A stretch of 49,620 bases of DNA from Chloroflexota bacterium (GTDB lineage Bacteria > Chloroflexota > Anaerolineae > Anaerolineales > Anaerolineaceae), in assembly GCA_016838895.1 (NCBI GenBank), contig JAEKNU010000028.1, positions 1-49,620 of the forward strand, read 5' to 3'. Shown one piece after another: positions 1 to 7,916 of this stretch. Every line of letters starts with the position of its first letter. The first letter of the stretch is position 1. Under the pieces are notes generated by a model, which saw nothing but the letters and a program-made list of their open reading frames with translations, was not told the origin of the DNA and did not search any database. The position numbers and the translations under genes are program-made.

Positions 1-46
1 TCCTGTCACTTTTTGCCTCCACAAGCTCTATTAATTTTACCTTAGC

Positions 47-1396
47 TTGTGGTCTAGTTTTTTGGGGTCATTATATAATCCTTTTGATTTCATTCGTACA
101 TTAATACCGATAAACTCCAATAAACACGTTGCAGCTCAATGTATTTTGAGTGGTATAGATGGTATTCCCAGCGACCTTCTTCGTGAAGTAGCTGAATCTC
201 TTCGGGCAATTGTTGGAAATGAGTATGATGGACGTGAGTTAAGGCGAGACAATTGCGCAATACTATTAAAAGAATTGATGGATGATCCATCGGATATTGA
301 AATAATATTACAAGGTATGCAATGGGTTCCATATAGTTTACGATATGGGATGGCAGAAACGATTGCGCTATATGGCTCAAATGGTGTTGAGATTTTGCTT
401 GAAAAAATGGAGATTTTCCATGAACAAGATAAATATCACATTGTTCTGGCTCTTGGGTGGATAGGAGATCAAAGAGCAGTAGAATCCTTGAGAAAGCTAA
501 TAATTGCTGAGCAAACCAGCAATTATACTCGCATATTAGCATTGGCAATCTTGGTAACATGCTTTGAAGATATCTACTCTAAATCGGAATTCTTACCTTT
601 TCTATTATTTCAACGAGACAATGAATCTGGAAAAGATGCTTGGTGGCAATTAAATAAACTCGGTGAAGAGGCTGTTCTTTGGGGGGTAAAAGAAATCATG
701 AGAAAGATTGATATAAGATCAATGCAGTGGTTGAATGCATCAGATATGTGTTTAAAGATATCTATAGGATTTAGGAATAACCAATTATTGGGAAAATTTT
801 TACTTAAGAAGTATGAATATGCAAATAATGTTGATGAAATTGTTTTTATCTTTGATATATTTGGAGCAATAGCATTTGAAGAAGCAGAAAATATTTTACT
901 CGAAGGCCGATCAAATCCAAATTGTAAAATCAAAGCGGCGGCTATAAATGCATATAGTAAGTTATCTGGTTTTAAAGTTGCGACATTAATTGATGCGCTT
1001 AATGATAATAAGGATATTCGCAATGTTAGAAATGCGATTTCAGCCTTGGGTAAATTGGATTCGCGTGACAAAAATATTTCGATTGCAGTCAATGGTCTTG
1101 CTAGAAGATTATTGGCTACAAAATTAAATGAAGAAAATGAACGCTGGATGTTTGATCTTTATCCTACCGCCATGCTAATTATAGATGCTCTGATTTCAAT
1201 CAATACCCCAGAGGCATTGCACAAAGCAACCGAATGGTGTAAGGCACAATTGGATAGTGAGCATTCAGCGCGATATGCTGGTTACAAGTCGCTTTCAGAT
1301 GTGGCATATTTCTATCTTCAATATAAAATTGAAACAGAAGAAGCAGAAGAAATTGCAAAAGAGTGGGGTAAACAAAAGTTGGAACAGGTTAGATAA
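47..1396 (+). CDS. HEAT-repeat-like protein, start uncertain
   Basis: The 449-residue product is made almost entirely of alternating amphipathic helices. Segments such as LALGWIGDQRAVESL (about residues 134-148) and NAISALGKLDS (about 331-341) look like HEAT/armadillo or PBS-lyase type repeats, which usually serve as protein-binding scaffolds. No catalytic motif or membrane segment is seen. The frame opens after a TAA at 32-34, and the only early start is TTG at 47, which has no clear Shine-Dalgarno sequence. The first internal ATG lies near residue 78. The gene may therefore be the 3' part of a broken longer gene. It is AT-rich compared with the pilus operon downstream and appears unrelated to it. 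Function unknown; the repeat assignment is by eye. Confidence 0.6.
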   Translation: MWSSFLGSLYNPFDFIRTLIPINSNKHVAAQCILSGIDGIPSDLLREVAESLRAIVGNEYDGRELRRDNCAILLKELMDDPSDIEIILQGMQWVPYSLRYGMAETIALYGSNGVEILLEKMEIFHEQDKYHIVLALGWIGDQRAVESLRKLIIAEQTSNYTRILALAILVTCFEDIYSKSEFLPFLLFQRDNESGKDAWWQLNKLGEEAVLWGVKEIMRKIDIRSMQWLNASDMCLKISIGFRNNQLLGKFLLKKYEYANNVDEIVFIFDIFGAIAFEEAENILLEGRSNPNCKIKAAAINAYSKLSGFKVATLIDALNDNKDIRNVRNAISALGKLDSRDKNISIAVNGLARRLLATKLNEENERWMFDLYPTAMLIIDALISINTPEALHKATEWCKAQLDSEHSARYAGYKSLSDVAYFYLQYKIETEEAEEIAKEWGKQKLEQVR

Positions 1397-1426
1397 AATT
1401 TTAAATTAATATTGGAGAGAAATATA

Positions 1427-1547
1427 TTTTTCCCCCTGGGATGAACTACCTCAACTCGGTAAACTCAAGAATATAAGTTAGAAATAACCATTTACCTAAA
1501 TCGTTGGCCGAACAAAACCTACTGGTTTACTGTTCGGCCTTTTTTTA
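1427..1547 (+). promoter_or_regulatory. Leader of the Tad operon: CCCCCTGGGAT element plus terminator-like hairpin
   Basis: TTCCCCCTGGGAT lies at 1430-1442, following a run of T. A hairpin follows with arms GGCCGAACA (1506-1514) and TGTTCGGCC (1531-1539), then an uninterrupted T tract (1540-1547). It ends only 13 nt before the Shine-Dalgarno sequence of the first pilus gene. The same element and a similar 3' hairpin precede the ssDNA operon (22516-22624), and the element alone precedes the second pilin operon (17350-17362). The hairpin could terminate the upstream HEAT-like gene, or act as an attenuator for the pilus operon. The repeated layout favours a leader function. Confidence 0.65.
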
Positions 1548-1571
1548 TTTCCATCCATGAAGGAGTATCTC

Positions 1572-2282
1572 ATGAATCGCCTCACTCAATTTGTGATTGG
1601 CCTGCTCGCCATCGGCCTGGCCCTTGGCGCTGGGTATTACGGCCGTACCCGCTATCTCAAGGAAGTTTCCACCTACCAAGTACCGGTACCGATCCAGTCC
1701 ATCCCGGCATATACCATTTTAGATGTCGATATGTTCCAGCTACGTGAGATGCCGCGCACCATGGCATCTTTGCCCTACCATCAGTCGATTCAAGAGCTTG
1801 AAGGACTGATCAGCACCGTATCCCTGCCGGCGGATCTACCCGTTGCCCAGGCCAATGCCGTGCCTGCGGAGCAGTTTCGTCTGGCAGATGCCGACCTTGA
1901 AGTGTTTTCCATTCCGGTTGAACCTGTCTCGGCTGTGGGTGGGCAGATTCGTATCGGAGAGCGGGTTAATTTGTATCAGGTACTGCATGATGATAATAAA
2001 GCATTAGGTGTAGGTATTTCTATCGCTGATCCAAATGAATTCAATGTAACGATCATTGCCAGCGACATTCTGGTGGTGGATGTACGCAATGCCCAGGGCG
2101 TAGCGGCCCAGGCCAACCCGCAAAACGAGGCGAATTCCAGTCTCATCGGAAGCACTCAAAATGAACAGGTACAAATCCTGACCCTGGCCGTCGAACCGCA
2201 AGCCGTGGATGTTATTCTGCAGGCCGTTGCGGCCAGTAAAAAACAAGGAGGCTTATTATGGACAACCCTGGCGCTGCCCTGA
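1572..2282 (+). CDS. cpaB: CpaB/RcpC-type Flp pilus assembly protein (SAF domain)
   Basis: The 236-residue protein has one N-terminal membrane segment (about residues 6-21). A SAF-like region follows (IPAYTILDVDMFQLREMP, about residues 40-57), then a periplasm-type domain with GERVNLYQV. This is the CpaB/RcpC architecture of Tad pilus loci, where the protein helps assemble or anchor the pilus machine at the membrane. ATG 1572 was chosen because AAGGAG at 1560-1565 is correctly spaced 6 nt before it; the in-frame ATG at 1557 lies upstream of that site. It is the first gene of the main Tad operon and overlaps the ATPase gene by 25 nt. No secretin gene follows, unlike in Gram-negative tad loci. 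Confidence 0.85.
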   Translation: MNRLTQFVIGLLAIGLALGAGYYGRTRYLKEVSTYQVPVPIQSIPAYTILDVDMFQLREMPRTMASLPYHQSIQELEGLISTVSLPADLPVAQANAVPAEQFRLADADLEVFSIPVEPVSAVGGQIRIGERVNLYQVLHDDNKALGVGISIADPNEFNVTIIASDILVVDVRNAQGVAAQANPQNEANSSLIGSTQNEQVQILTLAVEPQAVDVILQAVAASKKQGGLLWTTLALP

Positions 2283-3613
2283 TGCAGCCTCCTACCCCTC
2301 CGAAAATTCAACCTTTAACCACGGCCGATCTGGCGCTAATCGAAACCGTACGTGAAGAATTGGTCCTGCGCGGGATTAATCCACCCAGTTGGCGGGAATC
2401 CACTGCGGATCAGCGCCGGCGTTTCTATGACGAAGTACGTGCCATCTTAATCACCCAACCCGAAAATCGCAACGACGTCAATCGCCAAGCCCAGCTCATC
2501 ACAGATGCCTTATCCGGGGTGGGGCTGCTGGATCAACTGCTGCGTGACCCATACATAGAGGAAATCTTTGTGCGCAATGGCGAAGTGGCCGTGGAATACG
2601 ACGGCAGCTTTCATCATTTGGGGAAACTGGCCGATGACCGTTATTTCGAAAATCTGGCCGTGCATGTGGCCGACCAGGGCGGAGCAACTCTGCGGGGGGA
2701 TCGTCCGGCGGTGCTAATCGATCTGCCGGGTGGGGAGCGTTTTACCGCCATTGTCCCGCGACTGTCTACCGAAGGCACGGCGATCAATATCCGTACCTTT
2801 GGCCGGCGGGTGCGCACTCTGGAAGAGATGGAACAAAGCGGCACCTTCGCCGGTCTTGATCCGGTTGAAAAGAGAATCATTCAATTGTTTGATGCGACAG
2901 CAGAGAAAAACACACATTCCGACATGCCCCAACGTATACAGGAACTGAAAGACACCCCGGATCGCTTTCTGGCCTGGCTGGTTTCCAGCCTGTCCGGCAG
3001 CCTGATGATCGCCGGCGAGATGGGTTCCGGCAAAACGACTTTGCTCAATGCGCTATCCGGGTTTCTGCCCATAACCGCACCCATCGCCGCCCTGGAAACC
3101 TTTCGCGAGCTGGAAATTCAGCATCCCTTTTTGCTTCGCACGGTGGCGCCGGCGGAAGTGCCCTCCGGGACACCCGGGGTGACCCTGGATTGGGTCTTGA
3201 ACGTGATCTACACGCGCATGAATCCGGCCGCCATCCTGGTGGGGGAGGTGGTGGGCAATGAGGCCTTGCAGTTCCTCAAAGCCACCTGTCTGGGTCGCAA
3301 AGCCCTGACCACCATCCATGGCGGCACGATCGAGGAAGCGCTCATGCGCCTAGAACAACTGGCTCTGGCAGCCGCTCCGGAACTGGGCCTGGCCGCCGTG
3401 CGTGCCATGGTCGCCATGGGACTGGATGTGGTTGCGCTGATGGGCCGCGTCCAGCAGGGTGAACGCGTGGAACGGAAATTACAGGCCATTGCTTTGCTGA
3501 AGGGTCTGGATGCAAACGGGAATTATTGCCTGGACTATCTCTATCGAGCCACCCAAGCAGAACCACTTGCGGGGCTGCAAAAGGCTTATCTGAAAATGGA
3601 GCAAAACCAATGA
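2258..3613 (+). CDS. tadA: TadA/CpaF-type secretion ATPase
   Basis: The 451-residue protein is a hexameric type II/IV secretion ATPase of the TadA/CpaF family. It would power Flp pilus assembly from the cytoplasmic face of the membrane. The N-terminal domain contains YIEEIFVRNGEVAVEYDG (about residues 99-116), typical of the family. Walker A is GEMGSGKTT at about 253-261, the Walker B acidic residue is in ILVGEV (E330), and the His-box is TTIHGG (about 351-356). The start has the strong site CAAGGAGG at 2244-2251. The gene overlaps cpaB at its 5' end and the next gene by ATGA at its 3' end, so translation of the three is probably coupled. Confidence 0.93.
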   Translation: MDNPGAALMQPPTPPKIQPLTTADLALIETVREELVLRGINPPSWRESTADQRRRFYDEVRAILITQPENRNDVNRQAQLITDALSGVGLLDQLLRDPYIEEIFVRNGEVAVEYDGSFHHLGKLADDRYFENLAVHVADQGGATLRGDRPAVLIDLPGGERFTAIVPRLSTEGTAINIRTFGRRVRTLEEMEQSGTFAGLDPVEKRIIQLFDATAEKNTHSDMPQRIQELKDTPDRFLAWLVSSLSGSLMIAGEMGSGKTTLLNALSGFLPITAPIAALETFRELEIQHPFLLRTVAPAEVPSGTPGVTLDWVLNVIYTRMNPAAILVGEVVGNEALQFLKATCLGRKALTTIHGGTIEEALMRLEQLALAAAPELGLAAVRAMVAMGLDVVALMGRVQQGERVERKLQAIALLKGLDANGNYCLDYLYRATQAEPLAGLQKAYLKMEQNQ

Positions 3614-4269
3614 AGAAAAGGTATATCGTACTGATTGTGGGCGTGGTTTTCCTATTACTGGTAAGCTGTCTGGTCTTCATGATTCATAACCTGAATGCCT
3701 TAATGGTGCCCCAGACCGTCCCAAAGGTTGCCGATCAGCCGGCTGAATCAACCCCAATTATACTGGAACAACTCCAGGCGGCACCCTGGCAGGGTTTGCG
3801 TTACCTCAAGGAAGAACGCACCTGGCGCTTTTACGGTGTGGCAGGAGAAAGCAGGCAGATCGACCTGATTTACCCGATCACCCTGATCAAGGTCTTTTAT
3901 CTGGGATTGCATGATGAGATCGGCTTCACCTGGGTGGCCAGTGCGGTCGAGTTTCCCAATCAGAAGGTCGTTTCCCTTGCGCATGGATCGTTGGTGGAAG
4001 GCCAGTTGGTTGCCGTGCAAGTGAGCGGCGCGTATGTCGGGCCGGATGGGGTGGATTGGCAGGCCTGCGACTCGGACTATTGCCGATTGGCGGAACAGAT
4101 TGACACAATCCTGGTGCTGGATGATCAGGGTACGTGCATCTCCAACGGCTTCATCCGCTACGGTTGGGCACCCCCGACCTATCCTACCTATGGCTTCCTG
4201 TGCTGGCAGCTTGAACCGCTAACGCCAGATTCGAAGTCGCTCCTGATTGCACAGGGGAAAGATTCATAG
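3610..4269 (+). CDS. Predicted lipoprotein or membrane-anchored protein in the Tad operon
   Basis: The 219-residue protein starts at ATG 3610 inside an ATGA overlap with the ATPase gene. Its N-terminus is two positive residues and a hydrophobic stretch ending in LLLVSC (Cys20). That fits a lipobox, although the hydrophobic stretch continues beyond the cysteine, so a plain signal anchor is also possible. The exported part has no motif I recognise. It is rich in W, Y and D and contains two nearby cysteine pairs (CDSDYC, about residues 154-159). Its position between ATPase and platform genes suggests a pilus accessory role on the cell surface. That role is inferred from context only. Confidence 0.7.
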   Translation: MKKRYIVLIVGVVFLLLVSCLVFMIHNLNALMVPQTVPKVADQPAESTPIILEQLQAAPWQGLRYLKEERTWRFYGVAGESRQIDLIYPITLIKVFYLGLHDEIGFTWVASAVEFPNQKVVSLAHGSLVEGQLVAVQVSGAYVGPDGVDWQACDSDYCRLAEQIDTILVLDDQGTCISNGFIRYGWAPPTYPTYGFLCWQLEPLTPDSKSLLIAQGKDS

Positions 4270-4348
4270 ATCATCGTCAATAATGCGGGTTACTTGGGAA
4301 CCAAAACCCCATGAACCATTGAGTAACCGCTTGAAGGGAGAAAACAGC

Positions 4349-4678
4349 ATGCAAATGGGTTCGAAAAACACAAAGCAACCTTTCGGGATGAGCTGCCCAT
4401 TTTGTGATGCGTCTCTGGAAACCCCGCTGAGGAATCCTGCTCACGCTCGACCAGCATCCAGGAAAGGCAGGCGCCTCAATAGAGGAGCGTACAACATGGA
4501 TGCAGAGGAGTTACAGGAATTGCTTGGAGAGTTTTCACTCAAACAGATAGCCGGATGGTACGGCGTATCCCAGAGAGGGATTGAAAAGTGGTGCCGGACT
4601 TTGGGGATAGCAGGTGCATCCCGCGGCGCATTTACCTGTACGGAATGTGAAAGTATTTCAACGGAGGAACAGAAATGA
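4349..4678 (+). CDS. Small HTH protein with two CxxC pairs
   Basis: The 109-residue protein starts at ATG 4349, 8 nt after GAAGGGAG (4333-4340). It has CPFC near the N-terminus (about residues 17-20) and CTEC near the C-terminus (about 97-100), which could together bind zinc. Between them is a helix-turn-helix-like stretch (FSLKQIAGWYGVSQRGIEKW, about residues 64-83) resembling the small HTHs of transposase or sigma-like DNA-binding domains. It overlaps tadB by ATGA. A DNA-binding protein inside a pilus structural operon suggests a local regulator; the target is unknown. Confidence 0.65.
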   Translation: MQMGSKNTKQPFGMSCPFCDASLETPLRNPAHARPASRKGRRLNRGAYNMDAEELQELLGEFSLKQIAGWYGVSQRGIEKWCRTLGIAGASRGAFTCTECESISTEEQK

Positions 4679-5562
4679 TTTTTTTTCGATTGCTGCTAAA
4701 TGGCGGAACCCTTTTGCTCGTCGCTGGCATCTTTCTGACCGTGTACAACACGCTCCTGATGATCATCGAAATTGCGGTCAAGACCTGGCGCAGCATCTTT
4801 GTCACCTGGGCGGGTCGTCGTCTGCGCGAGATGGGTGTGCTTCAGGAAAGTCCATACCAGACCAAACAGGCATTGGACTGGAAACGCCTGGCCCTGGTCA
4901 TCGGCATGCCGGGCTTTGCCCTGGCCGTCCACGATTTCATGCTCTCGCCCCTGGTGCTGATCATCGGCATCAGCATCTTGGCCTGGATCAATTTCCAGCA
5001 AAAACAAAGCGAGCGTGCTCAAATCAATGAAGACGCCGAAGCGGTGGCGCTGCAAATGCGCTCTTTGATGAGTGTGGATCATTCCCTGCTGCACGCCCTG
5101 ATGCAGGTCAACCTGCCCAGGGGGGTGATGAAACGTGTCATCGAGCAGGTCAGCAGCCGTTTGCGTATGCAGCAGCCCCCGAATCAGGCCGCCCAGGCGC
5201 TGAGCGGATTGCCAGGTACGGTCACCTCGCGACTGGCGGCCTTGATCATGCATAGCGCGCAGCTGACCGATGAAATCCAGAATGAATTACTGGTTTCCCT
5301 TGAGCAGGAAACCCACCGCCAAAAGTTGCTGCGTTCCAAGACGCGCCAGACGCTTTCCTTGGTGCGCGGCACCATCCGCCTGCTGCAGGGTGTGGTCGCG
5401 GCGACGGTCTCATTTGTGATGTTGTCCCCGGCCTGGCGTGATTTTTTCCTGCAGGACATCTCCCATCGGGCGTTGTTGGCCGTGATGATTTGCGGAATTG
5501 TTCTGGCCAGTCTGTATTTCGAGTTTGAAGTGGACCAATTGAGTTACGGGGAGAGTGCCTGA
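4675..5562 (+). CDS. tadB: TadB-like inner-membrane platform protein (T2SSF fold)
   Basis: The 295-residue protein has hydrophobic segments near residues 10-28 and 75-105 and a pair at the C-terminus. Between them is a cytoplasmic helical block of the type II secretion F kind (QMRSLMSVDHSLLHALMQ, then ETHRQKLLRSKTRQT). TadB and TadC form the membrane platform that converts ATPase movement into pilin extraction. The start lies in an ATGA overlap with the HTH gene, and the stop overlaps tadC by TGATG, so it sits within a tightly coupled operon. Assignment to TadB rather than TadC rests on gene order. Confidence 0.85.
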   Translation: MIFFRLLLNGGTLLLVAGIFLTVYNTLLMIIEIAVKTWRSIFVTWAGRRLREMGVLQESPYQTKQALDWKRLALVIGMPGFALAVHDFMLSPLVLIIGISILAWINFQQKQSERAQINEDAEAVALQMRSLMSVDHSLLHALMQVNLPRGVMKRVIEQVSSRLRMQQPPNQAAQALSGLPGTVTSRLAALIMHSAQLTDEIQNELLVSLEQETHRQKLLRSKTRQTLSLVRGTIRLLQGVVAATVSFVMLSPAWRDFFLQDISHRALLAVMICGIVLASLYFEFEVDQLSYGESA

Positions 5563-6398
5563 TGGAACTTTATCCCCTGGTGCTTGGATTGGGTCTGGCG
5601 ATAGGAGTGGGTCTGCTGGTGCATGCGCTGCTCAGTTTTATTTTTGCGATGGGTAAAAAACTCTTGCGGTTCACCCAGCGTGGACGACTGCATGTCCTTG
5701 GGCTGAACCAGGGCGAATCCGTCCAAGGCAAACAAACCCAGGATGCCGTCCTGGGACTGGATCATATCCCCTGGCCAAGCCTCTATGCCGCAGCAGCCTT
5801 CAGCGGACTGCTCCTGCTGCTAACCCTTGGTCCGCTGCTGCCCGGTTTTCGGCTGGGCTTTCTGGCATTGCCTGGGCTGATCTGGTTGGCGAAACGCTAC
5901 CTGATCCAGCAGCGCAAACGCTTCATGCCTGGCCAGATTCGTCAGTTTCTGCTGGATGTGCGCCTGCACATGAGCCTGCAAGGCTCACTCTTGCTGGGAT
6001 TGGAAAGCATCGCACGAACGACCCTGGAAACATCGGCCGTGTACCGCTGCTTGCAAAAGCGCATGCAGGGCAGCGTGGCTCGCAGTGGACTGGATGTACT
6101 TAATCAATTGGCAGATGAATTAAAGACGGATTCACTCCTTCGGGTCGTGCAGCGCGTGCAAGCCGCCCAGCAAACCGGCGGGGTTGCCGATGTCGATCAA
6201 GCCATCGCCAGTGTCATTGATGAACTAAATGAAGAGATTAGCTATCAGTCCGAAGAAGAGATGCAGCGCCTGCCGCTGCGCATCACCTTGCTGGCCATGC
6301 CGTTTCTGCTGGGTCCGATTGTGATTCTGTTGTTTTACCCGCTGGTCGACCGCATCCTGAAAACGCTCTCGGGTGTCTCGATCGGGGGTGGGTTCTGA
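5562..6398 (+). CDS. tadC: TadC-like inner-membrane platform protein (T2SSF fold)
   Basis: The 278-residue protein has an N-terminal membrane segment (about residues 5-25), a hydrophobic pair around 70-105, and a final segment around 245-268. The central cytoplasmic domain (FLLDVRLHMSLQGSLLLGLE, about 129-148) and the repeated helical pattern match the type II secretion F domain. It is the partner of the preceding tadB in the pilus platform. The gene starts one base before the tadB stop codon ends. The pilin genes follow after an 86-nt gap, which is usual for tad loci in which pilin is expressed more strongly than the machine. Confidence 0.85.
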   Translation: MELYPLVLGLGLAIGVGLLVHALLSFIFAMGKKLLRFTQRGRLHVLGLNQGESVQGKQTQDAVLGLDHIPWPSLYAAAAFSGLLLLLTLGPLLPGFRLGFLALPGLIWLAKRYLIQQRKRFMPGQIRQFLLDVRLHMSLQGSLLLGLESIARTTLETSAVYRCLQKRMQGSVARSGLDVLNQLADELKTDSLLRVVQRVQAAQQTGGVADVDQAIASVIDELNEEISYQSEEEMQRLPLRITLLAMPFLLGPIVILLFYPLVDRILKTLSGVSIGGGF

Positions 6399-6484
6399 TC
6401 AATTTTATACAAGGCCTCATACCATGCTTGAGAAAAGCATCGACGGATTCAACATTCATCCCGATCAGGGAAAGGAGTTTGATT

Positions 6485-6655
6485 ATGGTATCTGATAAAA
6501 CCGCATCTGAGATTCCCCAATTTGTCGTCGTTCTGGCGATCGCGGTTGTGCTGGGCGCGGTGGCCATTTGGGCCATCCTGAGCAATATTGGCACCCAGGG
6601 CAATAGCATCGCAGGCTGGATCAACAGTATTGGCGTTCCGGCAGCGCATCCCTAA
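6485..6655 (+). CDS. Small Flp-like pilin or pseudopilin (56 aa)
   Basis: The 56-residue protein has a short polar N-terminus followed by one hydrophobic helix (FVVVLAIAVVLGAVAIWAIL, about residues 13-32) and a short Gly/Asn-rich tail. That is the size and layout of Flp-type pilins or pseudopilins. The usual G-x4-E processing motif is not clear: there is a Glu (residue 9) but no preceding glycine. It may therefore be an unprocessed membrane subunit. ATG 6485 is preceded by AAAGGAG (6471-6477), and this site decides the start. The second, more canonical pilin follows at 6738. Confidence 0.7.
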   Translation: MVSDKTASEIPQFVVVLAIAVVLGAVAIWAILSNIGTQGNSIAGWINSIGVPAAHP

Positions 6656-6737
6656 TGGTTTCACCAGGTCTGGCGGTTGGGTCACCAATCGCCAGACCAC
6701 CATCAGCACTCAGACATGGACTGGCAAAGGAGGAAGC

Positions 6738-6884
6738 ATGTTACATGATCGCAATGGGCAGACAGTGGTTGAGTATATCGTTGTCCTGGCAATCTTTATT
6801 GCCCTGGTGGGCGGCGCACTTTGGGAAGTCTTTAGCACCTTACAGGTCAAATTCAATGATGTCAACGCAGAAATTGGTTCTTAA
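6738..6884 (+). CDS. flp: Flp-type pilin (48 aa)
   Basis: The 48-residue protein begins with a short charged leader ending in Gly7, followed by QTVVEYIVVLAIFIALVGG. Glu at position +5 after the glycine, followed by Tyr, is the classic Flp prepilin processing site (G/xxxxEY). The mature subunit would be about 41 residues, within the usual Flp range. It should be cut by the prepilin peptidase at 10034 or at 17475 and polymerised into the pilus. AAAGGAGG (6727-6734) sits just before ATG 6738. The 3' end overlaps the following TadE-like gene by about 26 nt. Confidence 0.88.
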   Translation: MLHDRNGQTVVEYIVVLAIFIALVGGALWEVFSTLQVKFNDVNAEIGS

Positions 6885-7302
6885 AGCTGATCATCGCGCT
6901 CAGGCAGCCGTGGAAGCCTTGCTGGTCTTGATGATCTTGGCCCTGGTGATCTTCGGCGGGATTGAACTCAGCCGTGGCGTCGCCATGCGCCAGGCTCTGG
7001 ATAGCAGTGCCGGCGCCGCGGTGCGGGCTTTGTCGCTGGATCCAGCCCAATGGAATTATGCACGCGACCTGGTGCAGACGGCCAGCAATCAGAACGTGAT
7101 GGGCGCGGAGGTGCAAACCACTCTGCAAGTATACGATGCAGGTGGCACACAACGCAGTTCAGCCTGGCTTTCGGGTAGCCCCTTTGGCACGACCTTCATA
7201 CTGGAGGCATCCGCCCCGTTTCAGGCGAACATCCCCTTTCTTGCTGAGCCACTGGTGACCATTCGTGTCCAACATTGGGGCATTGTGGAGCGTTATCCAT
7301 GA
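6859..7302 (+). CDS. tadE: TadE-like pseudopilin
   Basis: The 147-residue protein has a basic N-terminus, then QAAVEALLVLMILALVIFGG (about residues 15-34), a TadE-type prepilin motif with Glu followed by a long hydrophobic helix. A small exported domain follows. TadE family proteins are processed by the same peptidase as Flp pilin and act as minor pilins. Two adjacent ATGs (6856 and 6859) are possible starts; both lie inside the pilin gene, so coupling to it is likely. The stop overlaps the next gene by ATGA. Confidence 0.8.
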   Translation: MSTQKLVLKADHRAQAAVEALLVLMILALVIFGGIELSRGVAMRQALDSSAGAAVRALSLDPAQWNYARDLVQTASNQNVMGAEVQTTLQVYDAGGTQRSSAWLSGSPFGTTFILEASAPFQANIPFLAEPLVTIRVQHWGIVERYP

Positions 7303-7916
7303 GACAAATTCATATAAAGATATTTAGAAGTATTGGGGTGACCCCATTTCATAAACAGATTTTCGGAAGTGGCGGAATGATCCCATTTTCTAATAAACCC
7401 TTCCATAAAAATGGACTGTTCATAGATCGCAAAGCGCAGTCCGCCGTGTGGGGATTGCTCAGTATCCTGGTATTGGTGATTATCACAGGCGGGTTGGTGG
7501 ATATTTACCGGCTTTATGCGGCGCGGAATTGGGCGTATTCGGTTGCACAGGAAGCTGCCCTGGCCGGCGCATCTCGGGGAAGGGAGTGGAATACGATGCT
7601 CACCTCTGGCACGGTACGTCTGGATGAGGATGTGGCCAGCGAGGCAGCCCAAGAGATTGTCCAATCCGCCATGCATATGCGCGGCATCACGGGATACCAG
7701 GTTTCGATCCATGTGCTGCCAGACCCTTCGGGCGGCACGATTGCTGGTTTTCCACCTCGTCCGGTACGCCTGGGAGAAGACTTGAGCGATTGGTCCAGCG
7801 ATGAACCGGCTGTCGGGGTATACCTGGAAGTTCCCGTGCAATGGACAATTTTGAACAGTTTCGGGATCAATCAAAAAGAGGTGCGCGTGTTTGCCGCCGC
7901 AGGAGTTGCCCAGTGA
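7299..7916 (+). CDS. TadE/TadG-like pseudopilin with unusual N-terminal extension
   Basis: The 205-residue protein begins in an ATGA overlap. The pilin-like part starts only near residue 46 (KAQSAVWGLLSILVLVIITG), preceding an exported domain with YRLYAARNWAYSVAQEAALAGASRG, typical of TadE/TadG proteins, which have helical mature N-termini. The first 40 or so residues are encoded by an imperfect 39-bp in-frame tandem repeat (7319-7397) and look like an unusual leader. An alternative start nearer the hydrophobic helix, such as ATG 7377, cannot be excluded. The position usually occupied by Glu5 is Trp here, so processing may differ. It overlaps the next gene by 4 nt. Confidence 0.72.
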   Translation: MRQIHIKIFRSIGVTPFHKQIFGSGGMIPFSNKPFHKNGLFIDRKAQSAVWGLLSILVLVIITGGLVDIYRLYAARNWAYSVAQEAALAGASRGREWNTMLTSGTVRLDEDVASEAAQEIVQSAMHMRGITGYQVSIHVLPDPSGGTIAGFPPRPVRLGEDLSDWSSDEPAVGVYLEVPVQWTILNSFGINQKEVRVFAAAGVAQ

